64,000 bases of DNA from Staphylotrichum longicolle. Taxonomy: Eukaryota > Ascomycota > Sordariomycetes > Sordariales > Chaetomiaceae. Where the stretch lies: the NCBI GenBank assembly GCA_019096155.1, contig JAHCVI010000001.1, forward strand, positions 1,302,001 to 1,366,000, written 5' to 3'. A model generated the notes under the pieces. It ran no database searches. It was not told where the DNA came from and saw only the letters and a program-made list of their open reading frames with translations. Shown here in pieces: positions 54,832 through 64,000 of the stretch (the first letter of the stretch is position 1; each line of letters begins with the position of its first letter). Made by a program: the position numbers and the translations under genes.

Positions 54832-55290
54832 GGCGGGAGATGGGACGTTCGAGGAGGAGGCGGCAAACGGTGGATATCGGCCTGTTGGGGCGTCGGGCGG
54901 TCGGATTGGCCTCGCGATGGGGTGCTGCTGTTGTCGTGAATCCCGGAGATTTTTTCGGCCGTCGTTCGAAAAGTCTACCGGCGCGCGACTGATTGGCTGT
55001 GATGGAGCGCCAGCTGTTTGCAGCTGCCTCTGCCGAGATGGATCCAACATGGCCCAGCTTCAGGTCTCCAGCCGGTGCTGGGGCTGCTGGACAGGGGTCT
55101 TCGCAGTGGGTGCCAGACCCCTGTCACCCTTCTGCAGCCCATCCTTGCAGGCGTTGGAGATGCCCCACCTTGAATTTCTCAGGGAAAGAAAAAAAAGTTG
55201 AGAGAGGAAAGAGAAGACATGGAGTTGCAAGTTGCAACTCACACGAGTTGATATCGACCAAAAACCACGCCACCTCCAAACACGTCGAGG
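54832..55290. promoter_or_regulatory. Divergent promoter region, bL12m / midasin, with CCAAT boxes
   Basis: 459 bp between opposite start codons. Reverse CCAAT boxes (ATTGG) lie at 54905-54909 and 54992-54996. Sharing by a mitoribosome gene and a ribosome-assembly gene is suggestive of co-expression, but this is inference. Confidence 0.5.
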
Positions 55291-58200
55291 ATGGCCGCGA
55301 TTGACGTGAGCCGGCAGAGGGCATCTCTGCTTGGCGATGCGGCAACCCTGGCAGTTTTGCCGCAAGAGCTGGTGCTTATGATCCAGAATCACAGCTCAAC
55401 GCAACTGTTGGAGGCAGTCGCCAATGCAGCCCTCATTGCCCCGGCCACCGATGCCATTTTGGCCCATTTCGAGTCCGCATTTGCCGACATCTGCGCCAGA
55501 TGGGTCCTCGCTTTCCCGAGACTCGATGTGAGAGTCCTCGCATCATTTGCCCGGATTCTGCCCTTCTCGCCATCCCTCTCGGTCTTTCTCATATCTCATC
55601 TTCAAGGCAGAGGAAGGGTAGCAACGGGAGGAGGAAGTGTTGGTGTGCGAGCACTCGAACCCCTTGACTTGGCATCCTTCCAAGATGCGGACCCCCAAGT
55701 CGTCCTCCTCGCTTTGTGGAGGCTCAACAACTTTGACAAACGGACGTATTCATCCCTGTCGAAGCCTTCCCAGCTTCAGTCCCTGTTCACCCATCAGGAC
55801 CCTACAGTCAGACTCCTCGCCATCAAAATATTCTGCCAGCTTCATGATGCCTCGGACCAGAAGGTTGAGGCCTTGTTGGCTACGCACATTCCCAAAGACA
55901 CCAGCCTGGTCGCGGACTTGGACGGGAGGAGGGCTGATTATTCGTTTCTGAGTCTGTACGAGGACGCAAGGAATCAAGAAGTCCAGCGCCTTCGCAGTAG
56001 TCTTCAGACAGACGGGTCGGCTGAGTCTGAGCCAACCCAGCCAAGCATCCCAATGCAAAATCTAACTCCCCTTGTTGTCAAGTATGGCAAGACCGTCCTC
56101 CCACGGCCCCTGGGCCCTGTGAACACCCCCAGCACTCTAGCACTCACATCAACTACCGTTGAGAACCTCGAGAACCTCAGCAGTTCATTACAACGGCCGG
56201 GCCCCATATTGCTTCATGGGCTCTCCGGCGCCGGCAAGACGTCTCTGGTTCACGAAGTCGCGAGGGAGTTGGGCAAGCAGAGCGAGATGGTGACGCTACA
56301 CCTCAACGAACAGACCGACGCCAAGATGCTGCTTGGCCTGTACACGACAGACTCGAAGCCCGGTTCCTTTCAGTGGCGTCCGGGTGTCTTGACAACGGCG
56401 GTGAAGGAAGGGAGATGGGTCCTGATCGAAGACCTTGACCGCGCGCCGACCGAGGTCATGAGCACACTACTGCCGCTCATCGAACGTGGGGAGCTTTTGA
56501 TCCCCGGTCGTGGGGAGAGGATACAAGCTGCTTCCGGGTTCAGGATGTTTGCAACAGTCCGGACACTGCTCGGGATGAACGACAGGGAGAATCTACCGAA
56601 CCTGATCGGCCTTCGTCTGTGGCACTTGTTGCATATCAAGGCGCTGCCCCGCGATGACTTGAAGGAAGTCATCGTCGGCAGGTACCCCCTGCTCCACAAG
56701 TACACCCCTGGCGTGCTGGCCGTGTTCGACCAGCTCCTTTCTTGCACCAGCGGGTCGGGCCGCCTGTCTCTCGGCCGGACAGCCCTTGACCGTCCCATCG
56801 GCACGAGAGACCTCCTGAAATGGTGCAGCAGACTTGACGACATCCTGCGCACTGCTGGCTGCAAAACCGGGGACGAGCCCATCACCGACACCACAAGAGA
56901 CAGGATGTTCCTCGAGGCCGTCGACTGCTTCGTGAGCAGCATGCATGAGCCATCTTCCCGCAACATTCTAATCACGGCGATCGCCAAGGAGATGCATCTA
57001 TCTTCGGAGAGGGTGCAACACTACTTGACCAGCTACATCCCAGAGCTGGCGGACAGCGAGTCCAGGTTGACTATTGGGCGTGCCGCGTTCATCAAACCGA
57101 GACGGACAAGCAGAGTCGTCAAGTCGAAGAGGCCGTTCGCTACAACAGTCCACGCGAAACGGCTGCTTGAGCAAATCGCTGTCGCTGTCAAGCACCGGGA
57201 ACCTCTGCTGCTGGTTGGCGAGACTGGTATCGGCAAGACGACCGTGGTTCAGCAGCTGGCCGAGTCCCTTGGGCATCAGTTGGTTGCCGTCAACTTGTCG
57301 CAACAGAGCGAGGCAGGCGATCTTTTGGGTGGCTTCAAGCCTGTCAGCTCCCAGAGCCTCGCGATGCCCCTCAAGGAGGAGTTTGAGGATCTCCTCGAAA
57401 AGACGGGCGTGTCGGCCGACAAGAATAAGGAGTACATGGAGCGTATCTCTAAGCGTTTCGCAAAAGGCCGGTGGAAGGAAGTCTCAAAGGAGTGGCGCAA
57501 AGCACCCAAGATGTTTGAAGCCATCTTGGCCAAAATTGAGAGCAGCCAAACCCGTACGGAGGATGTCGACGGGCAACCTGCGAAACGCCGGAAGACCGAG
57601 TCGACCAAGTTGCAGCGCTTGCTGGACCTCAAGCCGCGTTGGGAGATGTTCTCGCAGAGCCTCGATCAGTTCGACAGACAGGTCGCGAGCGGCTCTGCCG
57701 GGTTTGCCTTTGCCTTTGTCGAGGGCAAGATTGTCAAGGCGGCAAGGAACGGTGACTGGGTCCTTCTCGACGAGATCAACCTCGCATCCGCCGATACATT
57801 GGAGAGCATCGCCGGGCTCTTCCAGGCAACACCCTCCCTTCTTCTTTCTGAGACGGGAGAGATCGAGAGGATACAAGCGCACCCCAACTTCCGGGTGTTC
57901 GGCGCAATGAATCCAGCCACGGACGTCGGCAAGCGTGATCTCCCCCTGGGCTTGCGATCTCGGTTCACGGAAATCTACGTTGGCAGCCCAGACCGGGATA
58001 AGAAAGACCTGCTCACCATCATCAAGACATATCTGAGAGGAAACAACAGCACCATTGACCGGCTGGCCGACGATGTTGCTGATCTGTACCTCGAGATCAA
58101 GAAGCGAGCTGAGCTCAAGATGTTGGTGGACCAAGCGAACGAGGTGCCGCATTTCAGCCTGCGCACTTTGACCCGCGTCCTGACATATGCCAACGATGTC

Positions 58201-61200
58201 GCGCCTTTCTACGGCCTGGATCGAGCTCTCTACGAAGGTTTTTGCATGTGTTTCACAACGCTTCTCAGCGAGGAATCTGAGCGGACTGTTATGCCCTTGA
58301 TTCACCAACACCTCCTCAAGCGGTCGAACATTCTCACTCAGCCCCCAAAGAAACCCGCCGACGGAAAGAATTACGTCTCGTTCAAGAACACGAACAAAGA
58401 CCACCAATACTGGTTGCTCCAAGGAAACGAGCTGCCAAAGGAGCGAGACGATTACATTATCACACCCTACGTCGAGCGGAATCTCTTGAACTTGGTCCGC
58501 GCCACCTCTACCCGCAGATACCCAATCTTGATTCAAGGGCCGACCTCGGCCGGCAAAACGAGTATGATCGAGTACCTTGCCAACTACACCGGAAACAAGT
58601 TCGTGCGTATCAACAACCACGAGCACACCGATCTCCAAGAGTATCTTGGAACGTATGTCTCCGACTCGGAGGGAAAACTCAAGTTTCAGGAGGGTGTGCT
58701 GGTCCAGGCCATGAGAGAAGGATCATGGATTGTGCTGGACGAGTTGAACTTGGCACCTACCGACGTGCTTGAGGCGCTCAATCGTCTTCTGGACGACAAC
58801 CGAGAACTCTTGATTCCGGAGACCCAGGAGATCGTTCGACCGGCAGAAAACTTCTGTCTGTTTGCCACCCAAAACCCTCCCGGCTTGTATGGAGGCAGAA
58901 AGGTTTTGTCCCGCGCGTTCCGCAACAGATTCCTCGAGCTCCATTTTGACGACATTCCGGAGAGCGAGCTCGAGACCATCCTCCAGAAGCGAAGCCGCAA
59001 CACTGCGCCTTCGGACTGCCGCCGCATTGTTGCGGTCTACAAACAGCTCACCCGTCTTCGCCAGGAGAGCCGCGTCTTTGAGCAGAAAAACAGTTTTGCC
59101 ACGCTTAGAGACCTCTTCCGGTGGGCGTTGAGAGCCGCGGAGACCAGGCAGGAGATTGCGGAACACGGGTTCATGCTGCTCGCTGAGAGGGTGCGCAAGC
59201 CCGAGGAGCGTGACGAGGTCAAGAAGGTCATTGAGGAAGTCTTCAAGGTCAAGATCGATTCCAACCGACTCTATGACCTGGAAATCGCCCCCGAGTTGAG
59301 CAATGTCCGGGCAAGAAACAGCCAGGGCGTCATCTGGACGAGGGCGATGCGGCGGTTGTACGTGCTGGTGAAACGTGCCATCAGCAACAACGAGCCGGTG
59401 CTGTTGGTGGGCGAGACTGGCTGCGGCAAGACCACTGTCTGTCAGTTGCTGGCTGAGTTTGAGAAGAAGGAGCTTCACATTGTCAATGCTCACCAAAACA
59501 CCGAGACCGGAGACCTTATTGGTTCTCAGAGGCCGGTCAGAAACCGCGGGGCCATCATAGACTCGCTCTTCCGGGATCTTGAGGAGGCCGCTGGTATCCT
59601 GGGAAAAGACAAGGACTCACTCGAAGCTCTGCAGGAGTGGTACCGCTCCCTAGCGTCCGAAGACCTAGCCAGGCTGCCAGAGAGTCTAAGATCGAAGATT
59701 CAGACCGGCACCACACGGAGCAAGGCACTTTTTGAGTGGAGTGATGGCAGTCTGGTCCACTCCATGAAGGAAGGGAGCTACTTCCTGCTCGACGAAATCT
59801 CCCTCGCAGACGACTCAGTGCTCGAGCGTCTCAACTCAGTGCTCGAACCGCACCGCAGCTTGCTCCTCGCCGAGAAAGGCATCAGCGACTCCTTCGTCCA
59901 AGCCACGGATGGCTTCCAGTTCTTTGCCACGATGAATCCGGGCGGTGATTTTGGCAAAAAGGAACTCTCCCCAGCGCTGCGGAATCGCTTCACCGAGGTC
60001 TGGGTCCCGGCCTTTTCGGAAGTCGATGATGTTCACGACATCGTTACCTCGAAGCTCGATGGCAGATTCACGAAGCGCGGCGGGAACAAGAAGCAGGCTA
60101 AGCCCATCTCTCGAATCATCGTCGAGTTTGCCTCGTGGTTCGGCAAGACCTTCCGCCCTTCATCTGCCACGGCCTTCTCTGTCAGAGACATCCTTGCCTG
60201 GGTCGAGTTCATGAACACATCCAATTTCCCTTCCGCCGAACTCGCCCTCCTCCATGGCGCGGCAATGGTTTTCATAGACACCATCGGCGCCAACCCCTCT
60301 GCCCTGGTGGCCGTGGATCCACGTGAGATGGCCTCGCATCGCCAGATGTGCCTTGAGCAGCTGAGCGCCTTGTGCAGTGTCGACCTCACAGCGCCGTACT
60401 TCCAGGAACCACAAGTCAAGATCGATGAGAAGCTTCTCACGATCGGCGACTTTAGCGTCGACCGATCCATGGCGGACGGCAATATCGACGCAGGCCATGA
60501 GTTCAGCGTGCCGACCACCAAGATGAACGCGATGCGCGTCATCAGGGCGTTGCAGGGGACCAAGCCCATCTTGTTGGAAGGTAACCCTGGTGTCGGCAAA
60601 ACGACGCTGATTACGGCGCTGGCGAGGGCGTGTGGAAGGCCGTTGACGAGGATCAACTTGTCTGACCAGACGGATTTGATGGATCTGTTTGGTACGGATG
60701 TGCCAGTCGAGGGAGCTGAGGCCGGCAATTTCGTGTGGCAGAATGCCCCCTTTCTGGAAGCAATGCAGAAGGGAGAGTGGGTGTTGCTTGATGTGAGTGA
60801 ATATTACCCCCCGTTGTTTACTTCAGAAAGTATGACTGACTTGGGACTCGGCAGGAAATGAACCTGGCGTCTCAGACGGTTCTCGAAGGTCTGAATGCAT
60901 GCCTCGACCACCGTGGAGAGGTTTACATTGCAGAGTTGGACCAAGTGTTCAAGCGGCATCCCGACTTTAAGCTGTTTGCTGCGCAGAACCCTCACCACCA
61001 AGGCGGTGGCCGCAAGGGCTTGCCCAGTTCCTTCGTCAACCGCTTCATTGTCGTCTACTCGGACGTCTTCACCAAGGAAGACTTGCTTCACATCACCGCA
61101 AAGAAGTTTGATACAATCGGAGGCGAAACCCAACACCGACTCATCGAGTTCATGTCCAGGCTTGATGACGAAGTTGTCAGCCGCAGATCGTTTGGCGCTT

Positions 61201-64000
61201 TGGGCTCACCATGGGAGTTCAACCTCAGAGATACCCTTCGTTGGGGCGACCTTCTGACCTCAAAAAATGCCCTCTTGGCTCGTCGGCAGCCAGATGACTA
61301 CCTGGACGTCATCATTCGACAGCGCTTCAGGGCAGATCGCGATCGGCACCAGGTGGACAAACTCTTCGCCGAGATCTTTGAGAGAATGCCCCTGGACCAC
61401 GAGCTTTACCACGACATCAACCCCTATTTTGGCCAAGTCGGGCTGGCAACGCTGAAGAGGAACCCGCTCTCACAGCCGACGCCCTTTCCCGCCATCGACC
61501 CCGTGCCGAGACTCAAGGAGATCGAGTCGATCATGATTTCAATTGAACAGGACCTGCCGTGTATCCTTGTTGGACCATCGGGCAGTGGCAAGTCAGCACT
61601 TCTGGCTCATGTTGCTGCGCTCGCGGGGAAGTCGCTCGTCATCTTCCCTCTCAACGCAGATGTCGACGCCATGGACCTCATTGGAGGCTTTGAGCAGGCA
61701 GATCCTCACCGGGACGTCCAAGCTTGCCTGTCCAAACTTCAGCGGGTACTTCTGGAGCAGATCCTCCTCGCTCTTCCAAATCCCGTCCCTGGTGCCGTGG
61801 TGGACTTGATGGCCGCGCTCACCTCGCTGACGGGAGAAGCGCACGAATACGAGAATATCTTGCCGATTATTGAGGCTTTGCAGGCCAATGCCTCGATTCC
61901 AGAGACGCTCGCCACGCTCCTGTCCGAGGCCACCGAAGTTCTGCGCAAGCCCCTGACTTTGGAGAACCCCCGTTTCGAATGGCTCGATGGTGTCATTGTC
62001 CGCGCTGTGGAGACTGGCGCATGGCTTGTTCTGGATAATGCCAACCTGTGCAGCGCGTCCGTTCTGGACAGACTCAACTCGCTCCTCGAACGTCCGAACG
62101 GCATACTGAGTATCAACGAGCACAGCGGACCAGGCGGCGAGCCGAGGATTATCAAGCCACATCCTGATTTCAGGATTTTCCTGACCGTTGACCCGCGCTA
62201 TGGCGAACTCTCGCGAGCTATGAGGAACCGCTCCATTGAGATCTATCTCGATGTTTTGCCGGCAGGCACTGCTTCGGTTGAGCAGATTGCCCCCGTGGAC
62301 GGGAGCCTGCAGAGATTCCATACGGCTGCCAAGATCCTGGATCAACAAGCAGGAGATGGACAACTTGTCCCGCTGGCCTTTGACGTTCTGTCTCTTGGAG
62401 ATAGCAATCGCCTCGATGCATACCTCGAAGCCGCACGCGAAGGGCTGGCTGATTCCTCCCCATCACTGATACGATCCCCTTCAGCTATCCAGCATCTGGG
62501 TCAGGTGCTGTCCTACATCAAGTCCGAAGATGCCGGGGCCCTGAGACAGTCACTCGCCAAGTTGTACGCCGCGTCTCCCGACAAGATGCTGATGCCGATC
62601 CATCCGCTTCTCAATTCACCCATGATACCGATCCTGGAGCAGGGTCGCGACGGCCTGGCCTACTGGCTCGCCAGCTGCTACGAATTCTATCTCTCCATCC
62701 AGAGCGCAGAGAAGGGCATGGAGGCGCAACTAGGCAAAGTCAACGTCAGCAAGCCATCATCCATGAACCGCCTACAGCGGTCTTGGGTTGCAGACAAGGT
62801 TGCCTCGCTCTCCAGGGACTCGACTGTCAACGCCGTGCGCTTCCTCTCGTCGGTCTTGCGAACAGTCAAGACGTTCCTTTGTGAGACGTCAGACGAGCCT
62901 GGCCATTGGACGCAGCGCCGTGCTGTGCTGAGGCGGTTGATGCTGTTCTGGAAGCGGACATTCGAGTCGCTAATTGCTGCCTCATTTGAGGAGGCCCGCT
63001 TTCAGGCGCACTTGACTCAGGGCTCGAATCTCCTGCAGCACAGCATGTCTGCTTTGGGCGAGGTGGATGACCACAAGTTACTCTCTGCTTTGTCAGGGTT
63101 CCTTGAGCGTGACTTTGTGGTTGGGTTCAAGCTGTCGAGCGGTCTCAGCATGGAAGCTCTCTGGCACCAGCTGCGGCCGGACCCTATTCCAGATGTACAG
63201 ACACTGGAGCAGGTCATGGAAATGGAGCGCCTTGCCGACCGGTTTGACTCGCTGCGTTGGCGAGTCGACGTCAACATCTCTACGCTACGCACGATCCAGG
63301 ACGCCATGGCACGGATCTATGCAGTTATCCGGACCGGCAAAGGAGATGCTGCCAGCCTTGTCAGAGACCTCCAATCTGAGATCACCGCCCTCGAATCGAA
63401 GATGGGAGAACACTCAGCCACCCATCAACCCTTCTTTGCCTCCAGCTTCGAGGGCCTCAGGCAAGCACTTGTCCTGCATCAGGTCTCTCAGGGCACAGCC
63501 ATGCAGCTTGGATCTTCGGACGTGGACGTCCTCGCAAGCATTCCCACACCCAGCCTCATGCGCCTGCAGTGCCTGAAGCAGACCGCCCTGCAAGCGGTGG
63601 ATTACATTCTCGTCCAAGACAGCAGCGCAGTTCGCCCCTGGGAGGGTGCCTTGGCCAAGTCGCTGCTGCTCAAGTACGACGCCGCGTCCTCGGCCAGCCT
63701 TGATGAGCTGCGTTCGCTCGAGGTGGAGATGCCTATCATGGGCAAGGCGCTTGCCACCGCGTCGGAGGCGCTGACCACGGATCCCCTTATCAAGGTTGAG
63801 CAGCTACTCCTGAAACTGATGGGGGATATCGTCGCGGCTCATGGTGAGTCGTGCAGAGGTTGGGTGACCGAGGCTTACGAGAACCTTTTGGCGCGGGAGG
63901 ATGTTCACGTCCCTCAGGGCGCTGACTTTGGGACGTGGCTCGAACAAACGAGTTTGCTCGAGCATCTCAGAGGTCAGTTGCCTCAGCATCTCAGCTCTGT
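55291..64000 (+). CDS. MDN1: Midasin, AAA-type ribosome-assembly ATPase, partial (N-terminal part)
   Basis: Exon 1 is 55291-60792 and exon 2 starts at 60855 and stays open to the right edge, giving about 2,880 residues of a protein usually near 4,900. The N-terminal domain is followed by six dynein-like AAA units. Walker A motifs are all visible: GLSGAGKT near residue 310, GETGIGKT near 643, GPTSAGKT near 1083, GETGCGKT near 1373, GNPGVGKT near 1763 and GPSGSGKS near 2072. Walker B is LLDEINLA, LDELNLAP, LLDEISLAD and LLDEMNLAS in units 2-5, but LIEDLDRAP in unit 1 and LVLDNANLC in unit 6. Midasin removes assembly factors from pre-60S particles in the nucleolus and nucleoplasm. The single 62-bp intron (GTGAGT) splits LLD|EMN of unit 5. 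The start of the linker is present; the MIDAS domain is outside the window. Confidence 0.97.

Overview
This window is nuclear DNA of a filamentous ascomycete, most likely a sordariomycete near the Chaetomiaceae. The evidence is GC-rich coding sequence, short introns of about 50-90 bp with CTRAC branch sites, and a set of single-copy fungal housekeeping genes. I see no transposon, CRISPR array, rRNA, convincing tRNA, or secondary-metabolite cluster. All exon joins were worked out by hand from splice signals, reading phase and family knowledge.

Layout. 1-8.3 kb: a glycogen-recognition-like protein running off the left edge (-), a long non-coding stretch, the sphingolipid C4-hydroxylase SUR2 (-), and TCTP (+). 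8.3-19 kb: SWR1 subunit VPS72/Swc2 (-), a mitochondrial cysteine-synthase-like enzyme (+), an unnamed mitochondrial protein with a GC-AG intron (-), mitoribosomal bL19m (+), then two lineage-restricted genes of unknown function (-). 19-31 kb: a Trk potassium transporter (+), TFIIH helicase XPB/Ssl2 (-), a small CHY-type zinc-finger protein (+), proteasome alpha4 (-, with a 7-nt microexon), and a D-lactate/D-2-hydroxyglutarate dehydrogenase (+).

31-48 kb: a Zn2Cys6 transcription factor (+), a decayed kinase-like/Fta2-like relic (-), DNA ligase I (-), pyruvate dehydrogenase E1 alpha (-), a Cdc4/Pop1-type F-box/WD40 protein (-), and a ZIP metal transporter (-). 48-64 kb: HAT1 (+), P5C reductase PRO3 (-), CTD-kinase subunit CTK3 (+), mitoribosomal bL12m (-), and the N-terminal 60% or so of midasin MDN1 (+), open at the right edge.

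The genes do not form a pathway. They are mostly core functions: ribosome assembly, mitochondrial translation, transcription, chromatin, DNA joining and proteolysis. Many sit in head-to-head pairs sharing 0.3-1.2 kb promoters. The points most worth a second look are four loci whose frame breaks although the protein family is clear (XPB motif VI, the Zn2Cys6 factor, the unknown gene at 15.4-17.0 kb, and the left-edge gene), the microexons, the GC-AG intron, and paired TTAGGG boxes upstream of TCTP. I did not find a convincing new multi-gene system.
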